From Tidjanibacter sp. (GTDB taxonomy: Bacteria > Bacteroidota > Bacteroidia > Bacteroidales > Rikenellaceae), in NCBI GenBank assembly GCA_017648105.1, contig JAGCJH010000049.1:1-37995 (forward strand): 37,995 bases of DNA, written 5' to 3'. Both the position numbers and the translations under genes were made by a program. Below the pieces are notes generated by a model. The model made no database searches and was not told the origin of the DNA. It saw nothing but the letters and a program-made list of their open reading frames with translations. Positions 1-8,144 of this stretch are shown one piece after another (positions within the stretch are counted from its first letter, which is position 1; every line of letters begins with the position of its first letter).

Positions 1-16
1 AGGTAGCCGCCTCTTT

Positions 17-49
17 AAGACCAATCCGATATGGGTTGGTCTTTTTTTT
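17..49 (+). terminator. Rho-independent terminator of an upstream gene
   Basis: An 11-bp stem (17-27 with 33-43, one G-T pair) with a 5-base loop is followed by a run of eight T. It must end a plus-strand transcript whose gene lies outside the window; positions 1-16 are too short to identify. Confidence 0.85.
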
Positions 50-151
50 GTGCCTAAATTTTGGTGCAGCATTGCCTCTACTACCCACCGCCTTGTACTT
101 GGTCTTAAAGTGGTCGGCTGCTTGCCTCAAATGAATATATACAATCCACCC

Positions 152-180
152 AAACCCTCCTTTTCGGAGGGTTTATTGTT
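152..180 (+). terminator. Rho-independent terminator
   Basis: A perfect 9-bp stem, AAACCCTCC (152-160) with GGAGGGTTT (166-174), is followed by a T-rich stretch. It is a second terminator on the same strand as the one at 17-49. No gene is visible between them. Confidence 0.6.
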
Positions 181-191
181 TAGGATAAGGT

Positions 192-254
192 CCTTAATGC
201 CCTTAGTGTCCTTAACGCCCTTAAAGCCCTTAAAGCCCTTAATGTCTTTAATGA
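192..254. repeat. 9-bp minisatellite, 7 units (copy 1)
   Basis: Seven consecutive 9-base units of the form CCTTAANGC. The block is preceded by TTATTGTTTAGGATAA and followed by TTTAATGATTTG and GGGAGAGCTGGGAG. The same flanks surround the five-unit block at 2610-2654, so unit and flanks together form a repeated element that brackets the restriction-modification genes. I see no convincing gene in 1-410. Confidence 0.85.
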
Positions 255-362
255 TTTGGGGAGAGCTGGGAGAGCTGGGATATTTGGGGGAAATAGGGCT
301 AATTAGGAAAACAGTAAAGGCTACAATTTATCCCCAATTCAAACAAAACATACTCCACTCAT

Positions 363-396
363 CCCTCTTGGGTATCTTTTTTAATACCCGAGAGGG
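363..396 (-). terminator. Stem-loop after the methyltransferase gene
   Basis: A 13-bp stem with one G-T pair (363-375 with 384-396) lies 15 bases past the methyltransferase stop codon on the minus strand. There is no T-run after it in that direction, so it may be a 3' stabilising hairpin and not a true terminator. Confidence 0.45.
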
Positions 397-410
397 TTGG
401 GTGTGGAATT

Positions 411-1556
411 TTAGTCAAATAGAGTTTGAGGTAGAAATGCTCGGAAGTTGAGAGGAAGAGGAGTGTTCTCCAAACTTTTTTGAGAAAATAGATATCGTCC
501 ATCACACATAAACCCGAGTTCGTACCAATTGACATTATTTAGCGCTTCGCAGATTAGTTCAATATCGACATCTTGATTTTTAGGGAAAATTGCCAAAATA
601 GAACCATCGTAGTCATTGCAAGGGTGTGTAAAGAAAGGTCGTTTATTCCTTGTTTTAGAATTGACATAAATCCTTTTTTCATTTGACACGTAGTGATTTC
701 TTCCCCACATAAACCAATTAGATTCATCAAATTTGCGAATTTTCCTACTCATTAAGAAATCTTTGTGGGGAAGAAGATCTGCATGAGGTGTATTAAATAA
801 CATCTTTTTTGTCTTGCCAGTTTGTTGTGTGTAAGAGCATACAAATTCCTTATTGCCATTTTCACTTGTAAAAATTTTATCACACCCACTGACGGCACCA
901 ACTTTTACAAAAAACAACTCTGCAAAGTGTAAGGGATAGGCATTGTCTGTGAATAGTAGTTGACCATTGGAATAGACAAACTCCTTTGTATAGTTTGTTT
1001 TTCTTGAAAAATTACCTTTTTCAAAGCGGAAGATGATGCAATTGGGGCTATATCCCTTAAAGATATTTTTATCTCCTAAATCAATCAAATCGGTAATTGT
1101 CCCACTTTCATATATGAATTTATTCAAAGCTATACTTGATGTTGCTTTAAGAAAATCTCTTGGAGTAATAAATATTAGCTCCCCTTTGTCATTTAGATGG
1201 TTGATACACTTCTCAATAAAAAACAAGTATAGGTTACTTCGAGAGTCAAAAATGTTAGAATTGAGCTTTTTTTTGGTACTATCTAGAATGTCTTGGAATC
1301 TTACATAAGGGGGATTTCCAATAATCGTATCAAATTTTTCATCGGTAGAAAAATCGAAAAAATCCATATTCATTGCCCCAGTGGGACAGTGTGTGGAATC
1401 AATTTCAATACCCACACAATTTGGAATTTCGCAAAAAAATGCACCATTCCCACAAGAAGGCTCAAGAGTGCGCCCAGAATTTCTTTTTAATAGTAGCATT
1501 TCTGCAACTATGCTTTGCGGGGTAAATACTTGCCCCAATGTATGAACGTTAAACAT
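411..1556 (-). CDS. Type II N6-adenine DNA methyltransferase (Eco57I/TaqI-like)
   Basis: Predicted S-adenosylmethionine-dependent adenine-N6 DNA methyltransferase that protects the sites cut by the neighbouring endonuclease. Seen: motif X GQVFTP (residues 8-13), the SAM-binding motif EPSCGNGAF (32-40) and the catalytic NPPY (81-84), in the N-terminal order of the Eco57I/TaqI class. The C-terminal half would hold the target-recognition domain. I chose the ATG at 1556, giving 381 residues: the protein then starts just before motif X, and the start overlaps the endonuclease stop by 8 bases (ATGTTTAA), a typical translational coupling. An ATG 14 codons upstream is possible. The gene is clearly more AT-rich than the surrounding housekeeping genes, which suggests horizontal transfer. 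The recognition sequence cannot be read from the protein. Confidence 0.9.
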   Translation of the reverse strand: MFNVHTLGQVFTPQSIVAEMLLLKRNSGRTLEPSCGNGAFFCEIPNCVGIEIDSTHCPTGAMNMDFFDFSTDEKFDTIIGNPPYVRFQDILDSTKKKLNSNIFDSRSNLYLFFIEKCINHLNDKGELIFITPRDFLKATSSIALNKFIYESGTITDLIDLGDKNIFKGYSPNCIIFRFEKGNFSRKTNYTKEFVYSNGQLLFTDNAYPLHFAELFFVKVGAVSGCDKIFTSENGNKEFVCSYTQQTGKTKKMLFNTPHADLLPHKDFLMSRKIRKFDESNWFMWGRNHYVSNEKRIYVNSKTRNKRPFFTHPCNDYDGSILAIFPKNQDVDIELICEALNNVNWYELGFMCDGRYLFSQKSLENTPLPLNFRAFLPQTLFD

Positions 1557-2202
1557 ATTGTGGGAAGTATCGTTTGAAGTTAAAATATACATCTGCACGT
1601 AACTTGATGGATTGTCCCAGTGTGGTTAGTAGCATTTCTGCTGCGGACTCAAAAGTTCTGCATTGTGGTTCTCTATTATCTTTCCATCTACTTTGAAATG
1701 GTAGGTTATTGCCATTGGGTTGCAATGATTTAAGACTTTTTAGTGTAGTGCAGAAAATGTCGTTACGATTACTTTTGTTAACAACCAAAAAGTAGTAGTC
1801 GTGATTTTTGTCATAACCAAAATTTTTGGATAGTTCTTCAAAGAAAGGAAGCCAACCTATTTCGTTTTGAAAAGAAGGCTTTCTGCCAGTAAGTGCGTAG
1901 TATAATCCTAATTTGCAGTTTAAGTTGTCTGCATGTGTTGTATCTGTTACTTTGATATTTACAGGGAAAAATTTATCTCCATCTTCAATAGCAAAGTCAT
2001 ACCATGCACGAGAGCGAGGCACATTTATTTCAAATTTTTCTTGAATAATAGAAATGATTTCACTTTCATTTATGGCTGCGTTTAGTCTGCCGTCGGAGGT
2101 AACGCAAGACAAATCGAATTTCTTGTCACATAGATACTGGCAAATATCGCCAATCATCTTGGGAATGGGACTGGTGGTCATAATGGTTTTTGATTTGTGC
2201 AT
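1549..2202 (-). CDS. Putative type II restriction endonuclease
   Basis: A 217-residue protein encoded directly upstream of, and overlapping, an adenine methyltransferase; the pairing points to the cognate restriction enzyme. A PD-(D/E)XK-like core can be placed at D69 (WYDF) and the strand FFPVNIK (78-84), spaced much as in EcoRV-type enzymes. The position usually holding Asp or Glu is Asn (N82-I-K84), which is unusual. A C-terminal basic stretch follows. The start codon ATG at 2202 directly follows an in-frame TAG; a second ATG seven codons later (MTTS) is an alternative. The gene is AT-rich like its partner. The functional call rests mainly on context, since I do not recognise a named family. 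Confidence 0.65.
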   Translation of the reverse strand: MHKSKTIMTTSPIPKMIGDICQYLCDKKFDLSCVTSDGRLNAAINESEIISIIQEKFEINVPRSRAWYDFAIEDGDKFFPVNIKVTDTTHADNLNCKLGLYYALTGRKPSFQNEIGWLPFFEELSKNFGYDKNHDYYFLVVNKSNRNDIFCTTLKSLKSLQPNGNNLPFQSRWKDNREPQCRTFESAAEMLLTTLGQSIKLRADVYFNFKRYFPQYV

Positions 2203-2221
2203 CTATGCCAGCTAGTCCATA

Positions 2222-2369
2222 GGTACGAAAAAGGCGTGAAATCATTTGATACTCCACGCCTTTTGGTACCTAGGAACGACCATGCATAATGAAATACACA
2301 AATAACTCACGCCATTAACGTGAGCATTTCAGTATCCATGCTATGCTATTTCATTTGAAATTTCCTAGG
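2222..2369 (-). ncRNA. Structured leader or small RNA upstream of the R-M genes
   Basis: Nested perfect inverted repeats are visible. CCTAGGAA (2269-2276) pairs with 2362-2369, AATGAAATA (2288-2296) with 2347-2355, and CTCACG (2306-2311) with 2319-2324. A separate 10-bp hairpin (2229-2238 with 2255-2264) has GGTAC/GTACC outer arms. The candidate minus-strand promoter at 2477 would transcribe it as a leader of about 270 bases before the endonuclease. It may be a control leader, a separate small RNA, or the end of a mobile element. I could not match it to a known RNA family. Confidence 0.5.
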
Positions 2370-2476
2370 TTTCAAAGGCGCAAGGCTAACTTCGATGCTG
2401 TTTATGATTTTATATTATATGTATCTTGTTTCGTTTTTAACTCTCTACTTATGTTTATTTTTAATGGTTTATATTG

Positions 2477-2484
2477 CAAAGGTA
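2477..2484 (-). promoter_or_regulatory. Candidate promoter of the R-M operon
   Basis: TACCTTTG on the minus strand matches the Bacteroidetes -7 box TAnnTTTG. No clear TTTG is seen 19-21 bases upstream. Transcription would run into the structured element at 2222-2369 and then the endonuclease gene. Confidence 0.5.
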
Positions 2485-2609
2485 TAAAAACTTTTCTTAT
2501 TTAAGCCCTAATCTTCTTTAAGAATTCAAGGAGGGAGTGTCGATCTTAAAGAGTGTGGGTGTCTTTTTTAATGCTCTCGCAGGAGGGGGATTATTGTTTA
2601 GGATAAAGC

Positions 2610-2654
2610 CCTTAATGCCCTTAATGCCACTAACGCCCTTAATCTCTTTAATGA
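2610..2654. repeat. 9-bp minisatellite, 5 units (copy 2)
   Basis: Five 9-base units related to CCTTAATGC, with the same flanking words as the block at 192-254, in the same orientation. It lies on the other side of the restriction-modification genes. I see no gene in 2485-2735. Confidence 0.8.
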
Positions 2655-2732
2655 TTTGTGGGAGAGCTGGGAGGGCTCCTGCAATAGAGGGTGTGTGACC
2701 TTATGGCTACGGATTATATTGTCGGGGGGGGA

Positions 2733-2766
2733 GAGAGAAAAAAGGCAAGCTATAAGCTTGCCTTTT
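2733..2766 (-). terminator. Rho-independent terminator of the small lipoprotein gene
   Basis: A perfect 11-bp stem (2740-2750 with 2756-2766) has a 5-base loop. On the minus strand it is followed by a run of seven T, 26 bases after the lipoprotein stop codon. Confidence 0.85.
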
Positions 2767-2791
2767 GGGAGAATGCTATTTGTTTTACTTA

Positions 2792-3097
2792 CTAATTCGT
2801 CATCATCGGCACGAAGATGGTCAGCCATTCTAGGAGATCGTCGTTGGAGTCGTCGTTATTAACTTCGTGGTAGGTAAAGCGGTATTGTGTGGAGCCGTCG
2901 GGCTGGGGCTGATATTTGATTTTGTCCAGCACAATCTCTCCTTTCTGGTAGCGTGCGTAGAGTTCGGGGTTGCTACTCAACACACTCTCCACCTCCTCTT
3001 TATTCTTCATATTTAGTGTTGTCCATTTCGATGCGGCGCACGAAACGGCAAGCACTGCGACAAGGATCGCTGCGAGAAGGGTTAGATTTTTTCTCAT
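2792..3097 (-). CDS. Small putative lipoprotein
   Basis: A 101-residue protein with a short basic N-terminus, a hydrophobic segment and a lipobox ending in AVSC (Cys20), so it is probably exported and lipid-anchored. The mature part is about 80 residues, charged, with a helical stretch (NKEEVESVLSSNPELYARY) followed by beta-like sequence. I do not recognise a family. It stands alone, with its own promoter box at 3129-3136 and its own terminator at 2733-2766, and codon use typical of the neighbours. Confidence 0.75.
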   Translation of the reverse strand: MRKNLTLLAAILVAVLAVSCAASKWTTLNMKNKEEVESVLSSNPELYARYQKGEIVLDKIKYQPQPDGSTQYRFTYHEVNNDDSNDDLLEWLTIFVPMMTN

Positions 3098-3128
3098 AGT
3101 TTTAGCTGTTTTAAGGGGTTATTATTTG

Positions 3129-3136
3129 CAAATATA
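3129..3136 (-). promoter_or_regulatory. Promoter -7 box of the small lipoprotein
   Basis: TATATTTG on the minus strand, 32 bases upstream of the start codon, fits the Bacteroidetes -7 consensus. No well-spaced TTTG is present upstream. Confidence 0.6.
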
Positions 3137-3174
3137 CCAATCCAATCAAATCATTTTTCCCCAAAGGGCAGAAA

Positions 3175-3201
3175 AGTGCGCCCCCATCCTCGGGGCGCAC
3201 T
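3175..3201 (-). terminator. Rho-independent terminator of the porin gene
   Basis: A 10-bp GC-rich stem (3175-3184 with 3192-3201) is followed by TTTT on the minus strand, 24 bases after the stop codon of the OmpP1-like gene. Confidence 0.8.
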
Positions 3202-3224
3202 AAATTTTTCTTCACGCTCAAAGC

Positions 3225-4838
3225 CTAAAAGAGCAACACCGAGTAGGTCAAACCGATGGTGTTGGAGGAGTGGGTGATGTTCTGCATCGAGGGACCAGTG
3301 ACGAAGATTTGCTCGTCGCCGTTTGTGTAATAGTAGTCATACATCACGCTATTCGTATAGTGTGCCTTCGAGAGTGTCCATACCAAATCGAGCGAGGAGC
3401 CCGAGGCAAAGCGCCATCCCAAGCCGAGCGAATAGTTGGTGCTATGGGTCTTATAGGTGCCATAGAAGACGCCACCATTGTCGTTGTAGTGGGTCGCTTC
3501 CTTGTTGAGAGGCGAGCCGTAGTAGGCATAGCCGCCACGCAAATAGAGGCTCTTGGTGGGGTGTACCTCCACGCCTACACGGAAGTTATCGGCAGTACCG
3601 AGGTCGGCAATAACATCATTTTTGAAGCTCCAATCCATATCATAGTTATTGGTGTTCATCCTCATACCACCATACCACACCTTATCGTAGTCCACCGAAA
3701 TCATAGCCTTATCCGCAAGTGACACCGAGGCGCCCAAGAGCAACTTGCTGGGCGAGGAGTAGTCATAGGTGTAGCTGTTGATATAGGAGTTTGCCTGATA
3801 TGCCGTATTGGGCACAAACGAGCTCTTCATTGTTGTGCTAAAATCTCTTGTGAGGCTCACCATCGTGGGGCTGTGGTAGGCAATACCGAGGCGTACGAAG
3901 CTTACGGGGCGCAAGATAGCACCAATCTTCACATTTACGCCCGAGCCGTAGTTTGCCACGCAGGGGCGGAAGCTCATACTGCTCATCTCGTCGGTCTGTG
4001 CGCCCACATACTCCTCAAAGAAGTTGTAGTTGATGACCTGCTCGATGCCCGTGATGCCCAGAGTAGTACCCAGATAGAGGATATTGCCGAAGTTGAAGCC
4101 CATCGAGAAGTCATACTCCTCGACCCTGCCTCGGCTCTCCATAAGGAGGTTGGAATTTACGAGATTTTCGTCAGGAATGGAGCCAACGAAGTAACTACCC
4201 ATAAACTGGTCGTTCTTGAATGTTGGGTCAATCATATAGGTGCGATAGGCGAGTACGCCACCCCACTGATCGGTAGAGATTGCAGAGGAGGTGAAGGGTG
4301 CTGCCGTCGAGCCCAAGTCTGCGGGGTTGATGCCATACATCTGCTCGGCAAAGAACTCACCAATGGTCACTGCGCCACCCTCCCACCTTGCGGAGTTTGC
4401 GAAGTTCAGGTCTGCGAGTTTGTTGTAGGCAAAACCGATGGTGAAACTCAGGAGCGCACCCGAGCCTTGATAGACATTCATTGCTGCGCCCAACTGGTTG
4501 AACGAGAAATTGCTACTATTGACCTTGCTCAGTGTGCTGTTGGTCGAGTGGGTTGTGTCGAACTCGGAGGATAAGCTCAGCTGTGAGGTGCGATACATAC
4601 CCATACCTGCGGGGTTGATTGCCATACTCGACAGGTCGGCACCGAGCGATGTGAAGGCGCCGCCCATAGCTGCCACCCTTGCCGAGAGGTGGGCATTGTC
4701 GGTCTGTGCGTACTTTGCCGCCTCCATATGGCTCATATTTGCGGGGCTGATTACCTCGCCACCCCAGTAGAGGGTCGCTTGTGCGCTCATTGAGAGGGCG
4801 GAGAGGCAAGCCAGTGTTATACTCAAAAATCTTTTCAT
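3225..4838 (-). CDS. OmpP1/FadL-family outer membrane protein
   Basis: A 537-residue protein with a signal peptide (cleavage near SMSA-QA, about residue 19) and the N-terminal hallmark of the OmpP1/FadL/TodX family in Bacteroidetes: RVAAMGGAFTSLGADLSS followed by INPAGMGMYR (about 54-84). The rest alternates short amphipathic beta strands and ends in an aromatic-rich strand (GLTYSVLLF), as expected for a beta barrel with an outer-membrane C-terminal signal. Family members are channels for hydrophobic compounds; the substrate here is unknown. It lies 59 bases downstream of the low-complexity lipoprotein gene on the same strand and may be co-transcribed with it. Confidence 0.85.
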   Translation of the reverse strand: MKRFLSITLACLSALSMSAQATLYWGGEVISPANMSHMEAAKYAQTDNAHLSARVAAMGGAFTSLGADLSSMAINPAGMGMYRTSQLSLSSEFDTTHSTNSTLSKVNSSNFSFNQLGAAMNVYQGSGALLSFTIGFAYNKLADLNFANSARWEGGAVTIGEFFAEQMYGINPADLGSTAAPFTSSAISTDQWGGVLAYRTYMIDPTFKNDQFMGSYFVGSIPDENLVNSNLLMESRGRVEEYDFSMGFNFGNILYLGTTLGITGIEQVINYNFFEEYVGAQTDEMSSMSFRPCVANYGSGVNVKIGAILRPVSFVRLGIAYHSPTMVSLTRDFSTTMKSSFVPNTAYQANSYINSYTYDYSSPSKLLLGASVSLADKAMISVDYDKVWYGGMRMNTNNYDMDWSFKNDVIADLGTADNFRVGVEVHPTKSLYLRGGYAYYGSPLNKEATHYNDNGGVFYGTYKTHSTNYSLGLGWRFASGSSLDLVWTLSKAHYTNSVMYDYYYTNGDEQIFVTGPSMQNITHSSNTIGLTYSVLLF

Positions 4839-4897
4839 AGTCGGACTATATAATATCGTTCAAAATCTTGCGTGTTTGCTGTTCTCTGGGGACACTC

Positions 4898-6319
4898 CTA
4901 CCTGCCACTGCGGGTGCTGCTACCGCCACGAGAACCACCTCCTGAGGAGTAACTGCCACGACTTGTGGAGCCGCTGCCCGAGGAGTAACTACCACGACTT
5001 GTGGAGCTACTGTTGCCCGAGGAGTAACTGCTACGGCTCGACGATGAGCTCGACGATGAGTAGCTGCTGCGACTCGAAGAGGAAGAACTCGAAGAGGACC
5101 TCTTCACTGCGCTCGAACTCTTCTTGGGTGCCGAGGTAGTCGTAGTGGTGCTACGGATGGTTGTGCCACTGCTCCTTGTTGGGCGTGTGGAGGAGTTGCT
5201 CACACCGCTTGTGCCACCGCCCCTTGTGGGGTTGGTCTTGATTGTTGTGCCACTCAGGCTACCCGAGAGCTCACCCTTAGTTGCGGGTTTCACGGTTGTG
5301 CCACCCCTGCCTGCTGTTACACCACTCTGTATGGTACCTGCTGCTGGGCGTGCGGAGGGGCGTACCGATGACGAGGAGGATGTGCCCTTTGAGGGGGTTA
5401 CAATCTCCGTACCACCTCTACCTCCGAGGCGATCGTTGTAGGAGAGTGCGCTACCGCTGGGTCGCATCGACGAGCCGCCACCTGCTGAGTTACCATAGCT
5501 GGGTCTGTGGGTTACATTGGGTCTTTTGTGGTGACCATCGGGACCCGCAGGATGGTAGTGATGGTGGTGGTGATAGTGGGGTGCATACCAGTTGTGGTAG
5601 TAGGGATGATAGTATGGGTTGCGGAAGAAGGGGTCGCAAGCCCAGTAGGGCGAGTTCCAAGCCCAATAGTCCCAGTAACCATAACTATAACCATAATAGT
5701 ATGGGTTGTAACCATAGCGGTAGCCATAGTAGTATGGGTTGTTCCAACTGCCAAACATATTGGTGATGTAACGAGGCTCTACCCACACGCTGTCGCCAAC
5801 AACCATCACTGTGTAGAATGCGGGGTCGTAGGCAAGAGTGAGGAAGTAGGCGTCGCTGTATCGGAAGTTCCAGTACGACGAGGGCATACGATAGGTGAGC
5901 GATGTGAAGCCCTGCAAGCGGCGTGCGTAGGCGCTCTCGTAATCATCGACATAGATGCTGTTGTAGGTGATGTTGATGTCGCCACCCTCATTGGTCGATA
6001 TTACGCCACCGGTCGCAGCAATGCCCTCCTCTGAGAGGTCGAGAATCTCATCAATATCTGCCCCTGCATTGGAGGCTGCAACCAATGCTGCGATGCGTTT
6101 TTCGTGCTCTGCTTTCTCTTTTGCGAGCTTCTCGGCAGCCAGCCTCTCTGCTTCACGCAGAGCCTCACGGTCGTGGGTGGCGTAGAGGTCATCGACATAG
6201 GTTGTAGCATTGGTATTACCACTCAGAGCCAGTGTGAGCGACGAGCCACACGAGCTCACGCCAAGCGCAACTCCCACAAGAGTAGCGCAAAGGGCGAAGA
6301 TATTTCTCATTCTCATCAT
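4898..6319 (-). CDS. Low-complexity surface lipoprotein (Tyr-, His- and Ser/Gly-rich)
   Basis: A 473-residue putative lipoprotein with lipobox GVSSC near residue 24. Next come an Ala/Glu/Lys-rich coiled coil (about 50-85), a conserved-looking folded part (about 115-185, YRMPSSYWNFRYSD), a Tyr/Asn/Pro-rich stretch with repeated NPYYYGY (about 190-250), a His cluster (HHHHH, about 258) and a long Ser/Gly/Arg/Thr tail with repeated SRGSYSSG. The tail codons use AGC/TCG mixtures, so this is not a frameshift artefact. I do not recognise a function. The composition suggests an extended cell-surface or periplasmic protein. The first ATG was used; ATG codons at residues 2 and 4 are equally possible. 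Confidence 0.75.
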   Translation of the reverse strand: MMRMRNIFALCATLVGVALGVSSCGSSLTLALSGNTNATTYVDDLYATHDREALREAERLAAEKLAKEKAEHEKRIAALVAASNAGADIDEILDLSEEGIAATGGVISTNEGGDINITYNSIYVDDYESAYARRLQGFTSLTYRMPSSYWNFRYSDAYFLTLAYDPAFYTVMVVGDSVWVEPRYITNMFGSWNNPYYYGYRYGYNPYYYGYSYGYWDYWAWNSPYWACDPFFRNPYYHPYYHNWYAPHYHHHHHYHPAGPDGHHKRPNVTHRPSYGNSAGGGSSMRPSGSALSYNDRLGGRGGTEIVTPSKGTSSSSSVRPSARPAAGTIQSGVTAGRGGTTVKPATKGELSGSLSGTTIKTNPTRGGGTSGVSNSSTRPTRSSGTTIRSTTTTTSAPKKSSSAVKRSSSSSSSSSRSSYSSSSSSSSRSSYSSGNSSSTSRGSYSSGSGSTSRGSYSSGGGSRGGSSTRSGR

Positions 6320-6466
6320 AGTTTTTATCTTTTTTTATTGGTGAGAGTTCAGTTCCTCTTTATTATAAAGACGCAAAAATGGGGCAATTCGTTGCATTGG
6401 GTGCAAAAAAAACTTATTTATCTTCCGACAAAGTTGCCTAAAACTCCTTTTTTCGGCAAAAAAGTG

Positions 6467-6474
6467 TACCTTTG
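6467..6474 (+). promoter_or_regulatory. Promoter -7 box of proS
   Basis: TACCTTTG fits the -7 consensus about 107 bases upstream of the proS start. The 260-base gap 6320-6580 is a divergent regulatory region; nothing else is seen in it. Confidence 0.6.
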
Positions 6475-6580
6475 TGTCGGTGTTTTTGCGTCTAATAGGC
6501 AAAATTAACTATTTGGCGTAAAATTTCCACAATGTGGCGCCTTTTTTTGAAAGCAAAACACGAAAAATTATAGAAATAAA

Positions 6581-8065
6581 ATGGCAAAAGAACTCAAACA
6601 ACTCACCCCTCGTGAGGAAAACTACTCGCAGTGGTACAACGACCTCGTAGTGAAAGCAGGTCTGGCGGAGAACTCCGCAGTGCGTGGCTCGATGGTCATC
6701 AAACCCTATGGCTATGCAATTTGGGAGAAGATGCAGCGTGCGCTTGATGATATGTTCAAGGCAACTGGTCATCAGAACGCTTATTTCCCTCTGTTCATCC
6801 CCAAATCATTTTTCAGCCGTGAGGCAGACCACGTAGAGGGTTTTGCAAAAGAGTGTGCAGTGGTTACCCACTATCGCCTTATGAATGACCCCGAGGGCAA
6901 TGGTGTTGTTGTGGATCCCGATGCAAAACTCGAAGAGGAGCTCATCGTGCGCCCCACCTCCGAGACAATTATCTGGAACACCTATAAAAACTGGATTCAC
7001 TCCTACCGTGACCTGCCCATCCTCTGCAACCAGTGGGCTAATGTGGTACGCTGGGAGATGCGCACCCGACTCTTCCTCCGCACCGCAGAGTTCCTCTGGC
7101 AGGAGGGTCACACCGCACACGAGACTCGTGAGGAGGCTATTGAGGAGGCACAGAAGATGATCCGTGTATATGCAGACTTTGCGGAGAACTGGATGGGCGT
7201 GCCCGTGATTATGGGTACCAAGAGTGCCAACGAGCGCTTTGCAGGTGCTGTGGATACATTCACTATTGAGGCTTTGATGCAGGATGGTAAGGCTTTGCAG
7301 AGTGGTACTTCACACTTCCTCGGTCAGAACTTCGGTAAGGCTTTTGATGTTCAGTTTGCAACTCGTGAGGGTGGTATGGACTACGCTTGGGCAACTTCGT
7401 GGGGTGTTTCGACCCGTCTGATGGGTGCGCTCATTATGGCACACTCGGACAACAATGGTCTTGTGTTGCCTCCCAAGTTGGCTCCCATTCAGGTAGTGAT
7501 GATTCCTATCTACAAGGGCGACGAGGAGCTCAAAAAGATGACCGAAGAGTTGGAGAAGATTGCGGCACCCTTGCGTGCTAAGGGCATCAGCGTGAAGATT
7601 GACAATAGGGACAATGTTCGCTCGGGCTTCAAGTTTGCAGAGTATGAGCTCAAAGGTGTGCCCGTAAGGCTTGTTGTTGGTCCTCGTGACTTGGCAAATG
7701 GCACTGTGGAGATGATGCGTCGTGATACTCTCGTGAAGGAGAATGTTGCGTTGGAGGGCATCGAAAACCTCGTAGAGCAGACACTCGAAGATATGCAGAA
7801 GACCATCTTCCAGAAGGCTCTTTCGTTCCGTAACTCGATGATTACCAAAGTGGATACTTGGGAGGAGTTCAAGGAGGTATTGGAGAACAAGGGTGGTTTC
7901 ATCCTTGCACACTGGGACGGTACAACCGAGACCGAGGTGGCAATCAAGGAGGCTACCAAAGCGACAATCCGCTGTATCCCCTTCGATACGGTTGATGAGG
8001 AGGGCACCTGCGTATTTAGTGGTAAGCCTTCGCAGCGTCGTGTGCTCTTTGCAAAGTCCTATTAG
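6581..8065 (+). CDS. proS: Prolyl-tRNA synthetase
   Basis: Charges tRNA-Pro with proline in the cytoplasm. The 494-residue length and the N-terminal [13 protein letters not shown] mark the short archaeal/eukaryote-like form without the large editing insertion of E. coli ProRS. Class II signatures are visible: motif 2 in [20 protein letters not shown] with EGHTAH (about 157-184), and motif 3 around [16 protein letters not shown] (about 276-291). An anticodon-binding domain follows ([14 protein letters not shown] onward). The C-terminus ends in Tyr after RVLFAKS, as in Thermus-type enzymes whose terminal Tyr reaches the active site. Two Cys of the C-terminal zinc region remain (IRCIPF and TCVFSG), so the zinc site may be reduced. 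It stands alone, with its own promoter and a shared terminator. Confidence 0.97.
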   Translation: MAKELKQLTPREENYSQWYNDLVVKAGLAENSAVRGSMVIKPYGYAIWEKMQRALDDMFKATGHQNAYFPLFIPKSFFSREADHVEGFAKECAVVTHYRLMNDPEGNGVVVDPDAKLEEELIVRPTSETIIWNTYKNWIHSYRDLPILCNQWANVVRWEMRTRLFLRTAEFLWQEGHTAHETREEAIEEAQKMIRVYADFAENWMGVPVIMGTKSANERFAGAVDTFTIEALMQDGKALQSGTSHFLGQNFGKAFDVQFATREGGMDYAWATSWGVSTRLMGALIMAHSDNNGLVLPPKLAPIQVVMIPIYKGDEELKKMTEELEKIAAPLRAKGISVKIDNRDNVRSGFKFAEYELKGVPVRLVVGPRDLANGTVEMMRRDTLVKENVALEGIENLVEQTLEDMQKTIFQKALSFRNSMITKVDTWEEFKEVLENKGGFILAHWDGTTETEVAIKEATKATIRCIPFDTVDEEGTCVFSGKPSQRRVLFAKSY

Positions 8066-8113
8066 TGAGCATACTTTGTGGTGTTTTTTGCACCATAAAA
8101 ATAACCCAAAAGA

Positions 8114-8144
8114 AAAGTGCGTCAATTTTGGCGCACTTTATTTT
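8114..8144. terminator. Terminator between convergent genes
   Basis: AAAGTGCG (8114-8121) pairs with CGCACTTT (8132-8139) and is followed by ATTTTT on the plus strand; the minus strand reads AAAGTGCG then CGCACTTTTCTTTT. It probably ends both proS and the convergent operon that starts at 10894. Confidence 0.75.

Noticed and set aside
1..16. 3' end of a tRNA before the first terminator
   Set aside because: Sixteen bases are too few to show an acceptor stem or T loop.
50..451. Plus-strand open frame of 133 codons
   Set aside because: It runs through a terminator, the 9-bp minisatellite and the 3' hairpin of the methyltransferase; the product has repeats dictated by the DNA unit and no family look.
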